A stretch of DNA of 64,000 nt from Candidatus Sumerlaea chitinivorans (GCA_003290465.1 CP030759.1:1094672-1158671), one strand, 5' to 3'. Counted from the stretch's first letter, positions 26,991-36,507 are shown. The notes: generated by a model not told the origin, from the sequence alone. Made by a program: numbers and translations.

Positions 26991-28427
26991 TTAGAACGTC
27001 GAGTACCCCGGCTGCCCGTTGAAGTTGTAGAGGTTCTCCGTCTTGATGAATTCCAACCCCGCTTGTTGAACGCGGTTTAGCAAGGCGACAATATGTTCAA
27101 GACTGCATGGAGCAGCTTTGGCAATGAAGCGACACCGCCAGTGGTCCACACAGAACGTTTCCTCCAGACCACCGGGCCATACGCGTTGGCCACGATTGCT
27201 AATGCCAAACAATTCCCATCCCGGCTCCGCGAGCGGGAGAAGGAGGTTTGCGAGTTCATCAGGCTTGCCCGGTGTCCATTTGAGGAAAACGTCCACTCCG
27301 ACGAGCTCTTGCGTCACGGCAGGAGCCGGGCGCACCGCTGGGCCACGCGGGGCTAATGAAGCTTGATTGTTGTATCGGACGGGTTTTAACACGCTTGGCT
27401 CTTGGCCGAGACGGGCAATGACCGCGTCCGCAAATTCTCGCGTGCCCACCTTTTGCTTACTAACGTTCGGGTCATAAATGTCGTAGGTATGGATGCCGTC
27501 TTCGATCGTTCGTAACCACGCGTTGTGGATCTTCTCCGCCACATCTGGTTGACCGATGTGGACCAGCATCATCACGGCCCCAAGAAGTAGCCCCGAGGGG
27601 TTGGCAACGTTCTCGCCCGCATGCCGTGGCGCAGATCCGTGGATAGCCTCAAACATTGCACAATGATCCCCGATATTTGCGCTGCCGGCAAGCCCCACAC
27701 TTCCGCCAATCTGGGCAGCCACGTCCGAGAGAATATCCCCATAGAGATTTGGCAAAACGATCACGTCGAAATTCTCTGGGGTGTCAGCCAATTTGGCTGC
27801 CCCGATATCGACTATCCAATGTTCTTTTTCGATTTCCGGGTACTCGGCCCCAATTTCGTCAAAGATCCGATGGAAGAGCCCATCGGTCTTCTTCATAATG
27901 TTATCTTTTGTAAAACAGCTGACTTTTTTGCGATTATTGCGAAGCGCGTATTCAAAGGCGTACCGCACGATCTTTTCGCACCCCGGGCGAGTGATTAGCT
28001 TTAGGCATTGCACGACATCCGGCGTTTGCTGATGCTCGATCCCTGCGTATAGGTCCTCTTCATTTTCGCGAATAATGACGACATTCATCCCGGGATGCTT
28101 GGTGCGCACGAAGGGATGATAGGAGATGCATGGCCGCACATTGGCATAGAGACCAAACGCTTTGCGTGTTGTAACGTTCAGGCTCTTATATCCTCCCCCT
28201 TGTGGGGTGGTGATCGGCGCCTTAAGAAACACTTTGGTACGGCGTAACGACTCAAACGCGCCGGGTTCGATGCCGGTGGGAATACCTTTGAGATAGACCT
28301 TCTCGCCAATTTCAATCACTTCCGGCGCGATGCGCGCACCCGCGGCGTCAAGGATGCGTAGCGTAGCTTCCATAATTTCAGGGCCGATCCCATCGCCGTA
28401 AGCTACTGTAATCGGAACTCGCTCCAT
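26991..28427 (-). CDS. icd: Isocitrate dehydrogenase, with C-terminal extension
   Basis: The enzyme oxidatively decarboxylates isocitrate to 2-oxoglutarate in the TCA cycle. Residues 1-335 form the beta-decarboxylating dehydrogenase fold: GDGIGPEIM, the substrate-binding segment YKSLNVTTRKAFGLYANVRP, the catalytic Tyr/Lys region, NLYGDILSD and the cofactor loop HGSAPRHAGENVANPSG. The remaining ~140 residues form a separate domain, as in the Thermus and Rickettsia type of IDH rather than E. coli Icd. The cofactor loop has R-H where NADP-enzymes often have K-Y, so the preference for NADP is not certain. AAGGAG precedes the ATG at about 10 bases. No other TCA gene is adjacent. Confidence 0.9.
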   Translation of the reverse strand: MERVPITVAYGDGIGPEIMEATLRILDAAGARIAPEVIEIGEKVYLKGIPTGIEPGAFESLRRTKVFLKAPITTPQGGGYKSLNVTTRKAFGLYANVRPCISYHPFVRTKHPGMNVVIIRENEEDLYAGIEHQQTPDVVQCLKLITRPGCEKIVRYAFEYALRNNRKKVSCFTKDNIMKKTDGLFHRIFDEIGAEYPEIEKEHWIVDIGAAKLADTPENFDVIVLPNLYGDILSDVAAQIGGSVGLAGSANIGDHCAMFEAIHGSAPRHAGENVANPSGLLLGAVMMLVHIGQPDVAEKIHNAWLRTIEDGIHTYDIYDPNVSKQKVGTREFADAVIARLGQEPSVLKPVRYNNQASLAPRGPAVRPAPAVTQELVGVDVFLKWTPGKPDELANLLLPLAEPGWELFGISNRGQRVWPGGLEETFCVDHWRCRFIAKAAPCSLEHIVALLNRVQQAGLEFIKTENLYNFNGQPGYSTF

Positions 28428-28787
28428 GATGTTGACTCCTTCTGCGTATCAATAGGTGCGACTTGTCAGTCGCAAAAAATCAATTTTTCGGAAACACAGT
28501 TTCACTCGCTCAATGGGAGCCAAGATTACGCAGTTCGAGTAGGCTTCAGTCAATGCTGAAGAGTTAGAAAATCACTCTTTTCAAAATCCTGGCTCTTCGA
28601 TTTCTTGGTCTTCCAGGTACCGCTCGATGTGCCCATGTCGTTTCTGCACAGAGACGAACATCAGACGGACACGTGCTCCAATCACGACACTTTTGGCACA
28701 ATTTTTCTGGACCTTTGATGTAGAATTCGCGCTGGATTGTCGTGCTTTGGGACTTTGCTGTGTGCTGAAGAAAGGACGTAAGACGCA
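28428..28787. promoter_or_regulatory. Divergent intergenic region of icd and secG, with operator-like inverted repeat
   Basis: Within 360 bases without a gene, the perfect inverted repeat TGCGACT-TGTC-AGTCGCA (28457-28474) lies 30 bases before the icd start, flanked by A/T runs on the far side. It would sit in the icd 5' UTR or promoter and could be a repressor operator or a leader hairpin. Nothing else is evident in the region up to the secG ribosome-binding site. Confidence 0.4.
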
Positions 28788-29231
28788 ATGGGTCTGGGCG
28801 TTATTGGCTTTTACTTGGTGATCATTATTTACTTCTTTGTCTGTCTCTTCCTGATTATGGTTATTCTCGCGCAGGAGGGAAAAGGTGGTGGGCTTTCCGG
28901 TCTTGGCGGTGCGAGCGCGATTGGTGAAACCTTTGGTTTTGGCGGAGCAGCCACGGCCCTACGCAAATGGACGAGAAACATCGCGATTCTTTTCATTGTC
29001 CTCACGATCATTTTGACCTACTGGGGAGAGCGAATTGCGCGCAGCCGGATTCAGCAGTTCCGGTCAGGTGGAGCGGAAGCGATGGTACCTGTGGAGACAC
29101 AGCCCATCCCGCAGCAACCCGTTCAGCCAGAAAGCGGCCAACCACAAGCGGTTCCGGGTTCGGCCAACAGTGCGGGTGAGGCCCCCGCGGGTCAACCCAG
29201 TACCCCAGCTCCCACCCAGCCAACGCAGTAG
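28788..29231 (+). CDS. secG: Preprotein translocase subunit SecG
   Basis: SecG is the small SecYEG subunit that assists protein export. The 147-residue protein has two transmembrane helices (about 6-28 and 62-80) joined by the Gly-rich loop characteristic of SecG (AQEGKGGGLSGLGGASAIGETFGFGGA). The C-terminal ~60 residues are Pro/Gln/Ala-rich and make it longer than typical SecG (75-110). AAGGA precedes the ATG by about 11 bases. The usual neighbour tpiA is not here. Confidence 0.93.
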   Translation: MGLGVIGFYLVIIIYFFVCLFLIMVILAQEGKGGGLSGLGGASAIGETFGFGGAATALRKWTRNIAILFIVLTIILTYWGERIARSRIQQFRSGGAEAMVPVETQPIPQQPVQPESGQPQAVPGSANSAGEAPAGQPSTPAPTQPTQ

Positions 29232-29624
29232 CCAGAATCGCCAAGAGACTGTTCTATCCCCTCATAACTTTTGGAAAGGTGGGAGAACCAACATCTCCAG
29301 CGGAGCAGCATCTCTGGCTCCACCTTTCCGCTTCTGAGTATGGCAAAACGCGCGAAGCTGCGGTGGGCTAAACTAAAATTAGCTAGCAAGTGAAGCTCAA
29401 TACCTTGCAATTCTTGCTGGGTATTGGACACTAGGTGGGGAATCCTTCCCACGCCCGTCGTGTCCCGCGGACGGGTTGGGCACGTCATTCTCGAGTTTCC
29501 TGTTCCCAGTTTCTGTTGCGCACAGTGAAATTCCAACAGTAGCTTTCAGATACGGAGAAGGCCATGGAAAAAACGTCTTTGGGCCGCTCTGTTGCATGCC
29601 TCTTGAGTCACTGGATACTCAGCC
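29232..29624. other. Intergenic region with several stem-loops
   Basis: No gene is supported in these 393 bases. Three inverted repeats are visible. A long one has a perfect 10-bp stem GGAAAGGTGG/CCACCTTTCC (29273-29282 with 29320-29329), extended by AG/CT past one bulged base. Two shorter adjacent ones are at 29435-29452 (GTGGG/CCCAC) and 29454-29475 (CCCGTC/GACGGG). The first could end the secG transcript, though no T-run follows. The others lie about 150 bases before the next gene. Confidence 0.4.
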
Positions 29625-29852
29625 ATGCCAAATGAGGACATTGAAATACGGATCACGAAAAGTGGCGAGATTTATGTGAAGATCGTTGGTGCGGAAGAGG
29701 CGCGCGTCCGCGATTATCGGTCGTTCCTTGAGGAGATGATTGGTCCAATCAAGTCTGAAACACAGCTTTCTACACCCCCGTGGGAAAAACCTCTTTTTCA
29801 GGCAGATTTGGATGAGCATACACGCGAGCAAGAGCAAAAACGAGGCACTTAA
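29625..29852 (+). CDS. Small acidic protein, DUF2997-like
   Basis: This 75-residue protein begins with a beta-rich stretch (IEIRITKSGEIYVKIVG) and a helix ending in LEEMIGPIK, a pattern resembling the DUF2997 family, but it lacks the usual conserved Cys. The assignment is tentative and no function is known. It ends 3 bases before the S26-like gene, so the two are probably co-translated. No clear ribosome-binding site precedes its ATG. Confidence 0.6.
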   Translation: MPNEDIEIRITKSGEIYVKIVGAEEARVRDYRSFLEEMIGPIKSETQLSTPPWEKPLFQADLDEHTREQEQKRGT

Positions 29853-29855
29853 GCC

Positions 29856-31118
29856 ATGCGTGTGTGTCCAGTATGTAGTTTTCGCAATCCCGAGACAAAC
29901 CAGCGGTGCGCAAAATGCCAAGCTCTACTCGTCGATGACGAAACTGTTTGGCAAGAAAGTCTTCGTCGTAGCCGACACGCGACGTTGTCTGCCTTAACAT
30001 ATCGAGTCGCGGGCCTTGTTCAACGAGGCTGGGCATCCCTTCCCTTCCGAAATTGGTGGGACATTCCACCGGCTGTACAGCATCGCTTCCCAGCTCTCGC
30101 TGGCTTTCTCTCGCTTATTCCCGGAGCTGGGCAGATATACAACCGGCAATACGCCAAAGCGATTCTCTTCGCCGTACTCTGGAGCACACTTGCGGCCACT
30201 GGGTGGGTCACCATCCGCGAATGGTACAGCAATTACCTTTTGTTCGGACTCTTGGGAGTGCACCTGCTGATCATTACGGACGCAGTGGCTACGGCTATCC
30301 GTGCAAACGGCCAATTCTGGAGCTTTCGCAACACAATCGCTCTGTGGTTTGCGATTCTCTTTTACGCGGGTGTGGTAATTACTGCGGCCCAGTATCTCTT
30401 ACCAGCTATCTTTGTTGTTCTTAGCACGGTCGCGCTGTCCGTGCTCGGCGCATACACTGAGTTCTCAGGTAAGCGCTTGCTCGCCATGCCGGTCGTTATC
30501 TTAGCGATCGTTGCCGTTGTCGTGGGGGCCTACGTGATCTCGCGTCCACACAGCGCACGGATTTTTGCGTTTGTTCGGCTCACCAAACCCGTGGGCGGCA
30601 GCATTTTGCGAAAAGGTGATCTTCTCTTGGTGGACTACCGTGCGTACTGGTTCGCGAGGCCATCACTGGGTGAGATTGTGCATTTTGATCCCCCCCCATT
30701 TCGGCTGCAGCACAACAAGGATGAGTATCTCGTGAACATTATGGACTACTTTCAGCGCGTGGCGGGCATGCCGGGAGATCGCATTGAGAAGCGAAACGGG
30801 ATTTTTTATCGCAATGGCAACCGCATGCCAGACGGCCTCATCCCGTGGGGAGGAGAGCGCATTCCGGACTGGACCTTCGATGTGCCAGAAAAGCATTATT
30901 TTGTCCCCGTGACGAAAATACCCGATGACGTCCTAACCAGTCTCATGGGGAGCCTCACGGGAGGCTCAGCCCAAATGCCAGAGTTGTTTGCTCCCGGCTG
31001 GCTGTTTATCGGATGGAAAGAAGCAACGATGGTACCCTCGGACCAGATCTATGGTCGAGTCCTTGCAATCGTCAATCCGCCAGAACGGCGCCGTTGGCTT
31101 TTTTCGTCAGGCGAATAA
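29856..31118 (+). CDS. Zinc-ribbon membrane protein with S26 signal-peptidase-like domain lacking the catalytic lysine
   Basis: The 420-residue protein begins with a zinc ribbon (Cys4, Cys7, Cys18, Cys21). A TM2-like motif follows (LSLIPGAGQIYNRQYAKA, about residue 90), then about six membrane helices to residue 230. Residues 240-415 resemble signal peptidase I: box B with Ser249 (VGGSILRKGDLLLVD), LGEIVHFDPP, box D (QRVAGMPGDRIE) and the final IYGRVLAIVNP. Box D normally reads KR-(V/I)-x-G-x-PGD, and the Lys is the general base (Lys145 in E. coli LepB); here it is Gln300. The Ser-to-Gln spacing of 51 fits LepB. So the protein is either an inactive relative or uses another base. It follows a small acidic protein by 3 bases. 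Confidence 0.75.
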   Translation: MRVCPVCSFRNPETNQRCAKCQALLVDDETVWQESLRRSRHATLSALTYRVAGLVQRGWASLPFRNWWDIPPAVQHRFPALAGFLSLIPGAGQIYNRQYAKAILFAVLWSTLAATGWVTIREWYSNYLLFGLLGVHLLIITDAVATAIRANGQFWSFRNTIALWFAILFYAGVVITAAQYLLPAIFVVLSTVALSVLGAYTEFSGKRLLAMPVVILAIVAVVVGAYVISRPHSARIFAFVRLTKPVGGSILRKGDLLLVDYRAYWFARPSLGEIVHFDPPPFRLQHNKDEYLVNIMDYFQRVAGMPGDRIEKRNGIFYRNGNRMPDGLIPWGGERIPDWTFDVPEKHYFVPVTKIPDDVLTSLMGSLTGGSAQMPELFAPGWLFIGWKEATMVPSDQIYGRVLAIVNPPERRRWLFSSGE

Positions 31119-31408
31119 CGCAAAGGGCTTTTTAGGGTGCAACTTTAGGGCCGCCTGAATCAAAGAAGGGAAACGCCTGCGGAGCTAAGGGAAGTCTTGC
31201 CTTCACGAACGCATTTCTCTTATGGAAGAAACGTATAGTAGGAGAGAGATAATCGTTGCTATTGTCCGGAAGTCGAAATGTTCGAAGACATTCGTAGGCG
31301 TCAACTCACCCAACGCCCAGATAGAGGGGGTCGAGGAAGTGTCTTTGACGTTTGCCGATTGCACGAATTGAAAGCGATCCCGGGCAAGTAAAGTGAGGTT
31401 TCGAAATT

Positions 31409-31855
31409 ATGCGTTGGTTCCTTCATCATCAGCAGCATGCCGCACACGGCAACCCAATCGACGACGAGTTTTCTCGGTTGTTTCATTTGTTTTTCGGCTC
31501 GCATCAGCCCAAGTTTTGTCCAACCGAACGAGCCTGGACCCCACTGACCGATATCTATGAGACCCAAGACGCCATCCATGTCCGCATGGAACTGGCGGGA
31601 GTCAAGCGAGAGGACATTGAAATCACAGCTCACGGCCACTACGTGACCATCCGGGGTCAACGTCACGAAGTTCCACAGTGTGACAAGGAGAAGTACCACC
31701 TGCTCGAAATCCAATACGGGAAATTCGAACGCGTGATTAAGCTCCCCTTCAATCTCAGCACGACCTCAATTACGGCTGAATTGCAGAATGGGTTTCTTTT
31801 GATCACCATCCCCAAGCCTTCTGAGCCGCAAGAAATCCGAATTGAGATCCAGTAA
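31409..31855 (+). CDS. Hsp20/alpha-crystallin small heat-shock protein
   Basis: A 148-residue ATP-independent holdase that binds unfolding proteins. The alpha-crystallin domain spans about residues 48-135, with ELAGVKREDIEITAHGHYVTIRGQR, the conserved helix-free core YGKFERVIKLPFNL and the LQNGFLLITIPK segment. The C-terminal tail contains an I-x-I motif (IEIQ region). The N-terminus is His/Phe-rich. It lies 29 bases upstream of lon, so both are likely co-expressed as a heat-shock unit. I see no CIRCE element in the 290 bases before it. Confidence 0.93.
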   Translation: MRWFLHHQQHAAHGNPIDDEFSRLFHLFFGSHQPKFCPTERAWTPLTDIYETQDAIHVRMELAGVKREDIEITAHGHYVTIRGQRHEVPQCDKEKYHLLEIQYGKFERVIKLPFNLSTTSITAELQNGFLLITIPKPSEPQEIRIEIQ

Positions 31856-31884
31856 CTTTATCCAAGCGAGAACCAGGACACGCC

Positions 31885-34287
31885 ATGAGCGAAACGATCA
31901 TACCCGACCAAACAGCAACTCTGGACGTTGATGGGCCAGCAATTCCAGCAGTTTTGCCTATCTTGCCGGTGGAACAGTTTGTCTTATTCCCGTCGATGGT
32001 GGCTCCGATCATCGTCGGCGACGAGAAAAGCAAGCAACTAATTGACGACGCGCTGAGAGGGAACCGTCTCGTTGGGGTTTTGACGAAGAAGCCAGAGGCC
32101 CCCAACATCGCCACCTTCGAAAACCTCTATTCCGTGGGCACAGTCGCAAAGCTTCTACGTATGCTAAAAATGCCAGACGGAACAGTCCGGTTGCTTGTTC
32201 ACGGTGTGACACGCTTTCGCGTCGTTGATGCGATTGCGACGGTACCCTACCTCCGGGCTCGCATTGAAGTCCTTAATGAGGTCAACGATCAAGAGAATCC
32301 AGAGACGATCGCGATGGTGCGAAACATCCACCGCCTTCTTGCGCGTGGGGTTGAGCTGACGTCGCTGCCCGAGGACCTTGCACTCACTGCAGCTAACATC
32401 ACAAATCCGGGGCGGCTTGCCGATTTGGTTGCCTCAAATCTTTCCCTCAAGATTCCCGAACAAATCGAGATTCTTGAACTTGTCGACGTTAAAGAGCGAC
32501 TAAAGCGCGTCCTCTTCCTCCTAACGCGCGAAATTGAGTATCTTGAATTGGGCAGCAAGATCCAGTCGCAAGTTCGGACGGAGCTTGATCGCACTCAGCG
32601 CGAATACTTCCTGCGTGAGCAACTCAAAGCTATTCGCAAAGAGCTGGGTGAGGAGGAAGGGACCTCGCGCGAGCTTGAGGAACTGGCTGAACGAATCAAG
32701 GCCAAGCAAATGCCCGACTATGCGCGGGCAGTTGCGGAGAAGGAACTCAACCGCCTAAGGATGATGCAGCCAGCAAGCGCAGAGTACACGGTCTCGCGTA
32801 CGTATCTGGAGTGGATTCTCGACCTACCGTGGTGCGAAAGCACGAAAGATAATCTTAACGTTGCGCGTGCAAAACGCATTCTCGATGCTGATCACTACGA
32901 CCTCGAAAAGGTCAAAGAGCGCATCCTCGAATACCTGAGTGTGCTCAAACTGAAAAAGAACATGAAAGGCCCTATCCTGTGCTTTGTGGGGCCGCCGGGG
33001 GTTGGTAAGACCTCGCTTGGCCGATCGATTGCGCGAGCGATGGGCCGGAAATTCTACCGCATTGCCTTGGGTGGGATGCGGGACGAGGCAGAAATTCGCG
33101 GGCACCGACGCACCTACATTGGCGCCATGCCCGGGCGCATCCTGAAGGGCCTCAAACAGGTGGGGTCGAATAATCCAGTGCTCATGCTCGACGAAATCGA
33201 CAAAATTGGGTCGGACTATCGAGGAGACCCTGCGGCTGCGCTCTTAGAGGTTCTCGATCCGGAGCAAAACAATACGTTCACCGATAACTATCTCGACATG
33301 CCGTTTGATCTCTCCAACGTCATGTTCATCACGACGGCAAACCATATGGACCCCGTGCCCGCTCCGCTTCGTGATCGCATGGAAGTGATCGAGCTCCCCG
33401 GCTATACGCTGAAGGAGAAAGTGCAGATCGCCAAGCGCTATCTTATCCCTAAGCAACTGGAGGAGAATGGAATCTCAGCAAAGCATCTCACATTTGCCGA
33501 GTCGGCCATCGTCGCAATCATCGAAAATTACACCCGTGAGGCGGGACTGCGGAATCTCGAGCGTGAAATCTCAAATATCTGCCGGAAAGTGGCGCGGCAA
33601 GTCGCAGAGAAGAAAGCAACCCGCGTGACCGTGTCCAGCCGCAACCTAAAGCAGTATCTTGGTCCCCCAAAGTATTTCAGCGAGGTTGCCACACGAATGG
33701 GTGTTCCCGGTGTGGCAATTGGTCTGGCGTGGACACCTGTGGGAGGCGAAATCCTATTTATTGAAGCTGCGATGACGCCGGGATCAGGGCGACTCACCCT
33801 AACAGGGCAGTTGGGCGAAGTGATGAAGGAAAGCGCGCAAGCGGCCTTGACTTACCTGCGCTCAAACGCCGAGCAATGGCACATCGACGACCAACTCTTT
33901 GCCCAGCGCGACATCCATGTCCACGTACCCGCTGGGGCCATACCGAAGGATGGACCGTCCGCCGGAATAACGATTTGCACAGCGCTGGCCTCGCTGCTCA
34001 CTGGACGTCTGGTGAAGGACTATCTTGCCATGACAGGCGAGATCACATTGAAGGGCAACGTGCTTCCAGTGGGAGGAATCAAAGAGAAGGTTCTTGCTGC
34101 AGCACGAGCAAAAATCCACGAGGTCATTTTGCCCGAACGTAATATGCAGGATCTGGACGAGCTCCCGGAAGACGTCCGCAAGCGAATCACGTTCCATCCA
34201 GTCAAAACGATGGACCAAGTGCTCAGTTTGGCGCTCGAGCTTAATCAGTCTACCGAAGCAGCGCCGCAGACACCAGCGGAGCAGTGA
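31885..34287 (+). CDS. lon: ATP-dependent protease Lon
   Basis: Lon degrades misfolded and regulatory proteins in the cytosol as a homohexamer. The 800-residue protein has the N-terminal LON substrate-binding domain (about 25-215), a coiled-coil segment, the AAA+ module with Walker [10 protein letters not shown] and Walker [11 protein letters not shown], and the C-terminal protease domain. The catalytic dyad is intact: Ser692 in DGPSAG and Lys735 in GGIKEK, with the same 43-residue spacing as in E. coli. It is downstream of hsp20. There is no membrane segment, so it is LonA. Confidence 0.97.
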   Translation: MSETIIPDQTATLDVDGPAIPAVLPILPVEQFVLFPSMVAPIIVGDEKSKQLIDDALRGNRLVGVLTKKPEAPNIATFENLYSVGTVAKLLRMLKMPDGTVRLLVHGVTRFRVVDAIATVPYLRARIEVLNEVNDQENPETIAMVRNIHRLLARGVELTSLPEDLALTAANITNPGRLADLVASNLSLKIPEQIEILELVDVKERLKRVLFLLTREIEYLELGSKIQSQVRTELDRTQREYFLREQLKAIRKELGEEEGTSRELEELAERIKAKQMPDYARAVAEKELNRLRMMQPASAEYTVSRTYLEWILDLPWCESTKDNLNVARAKRILDADHYDLEKVKERILEYLSVLKLKKNMKGPILCFVGPPGVGKTSLGRSIARAMGRKFYRIALGGMRDEAEIRGHRRTYIGAMPGRILKGLKQVGSNNPVLMLDEIDKIGSDYRGDPAAALLEVLDPEQNNTFTDNYLDMPFDLSNVMFITTANHMDPVPAPLRDRMEVIELPGYTLKEKVQIAKRYLIPKQLEENGISAKHLTFAESAIVAIIENYTREAGLRNLEREISNICRKVARQVAEKKATRVTVSSRNLKQYLGPPKYFSEVATRMGVPGVAIGLAWTPVGGEILFIEAAMTPGSGRLTLTGQLGEVMKESAQAALTYLRSNAEQWHIDDQLFAQRDIHVHVPAGAIPKDGPSAGITICTALASLLTGRLVKDYLAMTGEITLKGNVLPVGGIKEKVLAAARAKIHEVILPERNMQDLDELPEDVRKRITFHPVKTMDQVLSLALELNQSTEAAPQTPAEQ

Positions 34288-34520
34288 GCAGAGGTCGGAT
34301 GGACAATGGAGCAAATGGGCCGAGCCCCATTCACAAGAGCGACGGATGAAGAGATGCCTTAGCTTTTTCGTGTGTCAGTCGGCAGTGAACAAGGTCTCTT
34401 CGTCGGCGTTCACTTGGGCTCGAATGGAGCCGACAAACGAATGGTAAATATCAAGCGGTTGACAGCCGAGTGGGTAGGACGTCTGCCCTACCGGATGTGA
34501 GGGCAGGAATTAAAAATTGC

Positions 34521-34593
34521 GCGCCCGTAGCTCAGTGGATAGAGCTGCTGACTTCGGATCAGCGGGTCGGGAGTTCGAATCTCTCCGGGCGCG
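34521..34593 (+). tRNA. tRNA-Arg (anticodon TCG)
   Basis: The acceptor GCGCCCG (34521-34527) pairs perfectly with CGGGCGC (34586-34592). The anticodon stem GCTGA/TCAGC holds CTTCGGA, anticodon TCG, decoding CGA. The T loop is TTCGAAT. The discriminator is G, followed by CTT, so CCA is not encoded, unlike in the other three tRNA genes of the window. Confidence 0.94.
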
Positions 34594-34613
34594 CTTCTTC
34601 TTTTTCTAGTCTT

Positions 34614-34823
34614 TCACCACTCCGCCAAGCTGTCGTCTGGCGTAATAATAATTTCCCTACTCGCGAACTCCCCGTTTACCGGGTCATGCACACGTTTCTC
34701 GCGCCACTCGAACAGCTCCCCAATTGTTGTGGAAGCCTGCACAGTACGCGTCACAGTGAACTGCCGGGAAGAACCATCAGCGTGTCGCTCAAGAACCGTG
34801 ATCCGAACAATATACTGAGTCAT
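34614..34823 (-). CDS. Small conserved-looking protein downstream of dnaB
   Basis: I do not recognise this 69-residue protein (MTQYIVRITVLERHADG...). It has a beta-rich first half and a charged second half with LFEWREKRVHDP, and ends at the edge of tRNA-Arg. A strong ribosome-binding site, AAGAGGAGAG, precedes ATG 34823. It follows dnaB by 57 bases on the same strand and is likely in the same transcript. Confidence 0.6.
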   Translation of the reverse strand: MTQYIVRITVLERHADGSSRQFTVTRTVQASTTIGELFEWREKRVHDPVNGEFASREIIITPDDSLAEW

Positions 34824-34880
34824 AGCTCTCCTCTTAGCCCTCCGCGTTTGTGACTTGGATGTTCCGAGTCTCGGCAAGGG

Positions 34881-36299
34881 TCAATACCCAACATCGTCGG
34901 GTGGCAAATCGCGAGACAACGATTGGAATGTTGCGATATCTTTGAAGAACACTAACCTGATGTCGCCAGTGGGGCCATTGCGGTGTTTCCCAATAATGAG
35001 GGTCGCTTCCTGGCCCATGTTTTCGGCTCCATCTTCCTCCTCACGCTCGGTCTTACCCATCTCGCGGTGGATAAACATTACGATATCCGCGTCCTGTTCA
35101 ATGGCTCCGCTCTCACGGAGATCGCTCAACATGGGACGAGCCTGCTTTTTGCCGCGCCGTTGCTCGATTTGGCGACTTAGCTGGCTCAAAGCAATGATCG
35201 GAAGGTCAAGCTCGCGCGCTAATGCCTTTAGGGAACGGGTGATTTCCGCCACCTCTTGCTGCCGGTTCTCAATTCTTCCACCGCTGTGCATCAATTGGAG
35301 GTAGTCGACCACAAGCAGCGAAAGATTAGGCTCCCGGCTCTTCAGCCGTCTGGCTTTTGAGCGCAATTCTGCAATGGAGATGTTTGGCGTGTCGTCAATG
35401 TGGATGGGGGCGGTCGCAAGAATTTTCGCTGCATTGTGAATCTTCTCTTTCTCGCGTTTGGACAAGCGACCGTTTCGCATGCGAAACATCGAGACCTCTG
35501 CGAGCGTCGCCAGCAACCGTTGGGTCACTTGCTGATAGCTCATCTCAAGTGAGAAGACCCCCACGGGGCGTTGAAGCTCTGACTCAATTCTCTTTCCACG
35601 CAATCCAGTTCCAACGCGGACCACAATGTTCAGAGCAAAAGCCGTTTTTCCCATTGCTGGACGGGCCGCCAAAATAATGAGATCACTGCGTTGGAGCCCG
35701 CCGGTCATGGCATCGAGGTCGGGGTAGCCGGTTTCCACCCCAGTGATCTCGTGGGACTGACGCGAGCGCGCCTCGATTTCGTCTACGACCTCACTGATCA
35801 GCGAGCCCACATCCACAAAATCCCGGACTCGGCGCTCTTGGCTAATCGCATAGAGATTGTTTTCCGCGAGTTCGATGACCGCTTGGACGTCCTCGTCCTT
35901 CTGAAGCACGTGTTCCTGAATTTGCTCCGCAACACGGACCAGCTCGCGTAGCTGATACTTTTCATGGACGATTCGGGCGTAGTACTCGACGTTTGCGGGG
36001 CTAAAAACCTGCATAGGCAATGCGGCAAGGTAGGCAGGCCCACCAACCGTGGCGAGAAGCTTACGGTCCTTAAGCTCATCCACGACCGTCGTGAGATCCA
36101 CAGCCATGTGTTTCGCGTGAAGATCCAGAATGACTTGGTAGATCTGCGCATGCCGCGAATCATAGAAGTGTTTGGGTTGAAGGAACTGGGCCGCGACATC
36201 AATGGCTGTCTCATCAAGCAACAAAGCACCTAACACGGCCTGCTCTGCTTCAAGGCTTGCGGGAACGGTTGTGCTGAGCGTTTTTTCAGTTGCACTCAT
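34881..36299 (-). CDS. dnaB: Replicative DNA helicase DnaB
   Basis: DnaB unwinds DNA ahead of the replisome as a hexamer. The 472-residue protein has the N-terminal domain (PASLEAEQAVLGALLLDETAI, YHARIVHEKYQLREL) and the RecA-like helicase domain with Walker A ARPAMGKTAF, Walker B SLLVVDYLQLM and the SQLSRQIEQR motif. No intein is inserted. Three DnaA-box-like nonamers lie about 150-190 bases upstream of its ATG. Confidence 0.97.
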   Translation of the reverse strand: MSATEKTLSTTVPASLEAEQAVLGALLLDETAIDVAAQFLQPKHFYDSRHAQIYQVILDLHAKHMAVDLTTVVDELKDRKLLATVGGPAYLAALPMQVFSPANVEYYARIVHEKYQLRELVRVAEQIQEHVLQKDEDVQAVIELAENNLYAISQERRVRDFVDVGSLISEVVDEIEARSRQSHEITGVETGYPDLDAMTGGLQRSDLIILAARPAMGKTAFALNIVVRVGTGLRGKRIESELQRPVGVFSLEMSYQQVTQRLLATLAEVSMFRMRNGRLSKREKEKIHNAAKILATAPIHIDDTPNISIAELRSKARRLKSREPNLSLLVVDYLQLMHSGGRIENRQQEVAEITRSLKALARELDLPIIALSQLSRQIEQRRGKKQARPMLSDLRESGAIEQDADIVMFIHREMGKTEREEEDGAENMGQEATLIIGKHRNGPTGDIRLVFFKDIATFQSLSRDLPPDDVGY

Positions 36300-36444
36300 G
36301 GAGTCGTGTTGCCTGCCACTTCCAACGACGATTTGGCGATCTACTTACGGACAAATCTTACTGAGTGCCAGTCTGATTCGGGTTCGCAACTTCAAATAGA
36401 GAGGCCGTATCAAATTACCGGGGCCACATTCGAGAAAGTGAATT

Positions 36445-36485
36445 TTACCCACAGCTATTCACAGGTTTCCCCCAACTTTTCCACA
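36445..36485 (+). promoter_or_regulatory. Cluster of three DnaA-box-like sites upstream of dnaB
   Basis: TTACCCACA (36445-36453), CTATTCACA (36455-36463) and TTTTCCACA (36477-36485) each differ at one position from the consensus TTATNCACA. All are in the same orientation in the 208-base gap before dnaB. They may let DnaA regulate dnaB. No long AT-rich unwinding element is beside them, so this is not clearly an origin. Confidence 0.4.
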
Positions 36486-36507
36486 GCAGCCACAACTTGC
36501 GCGAGAC

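Noticed and set aside
36300-36507. Chromosomal origin of replication
   Set aside because: The DnaA-like boxes lack an adjacent long AT-rich segment, and no dnaA, dnaN or gidA is present.
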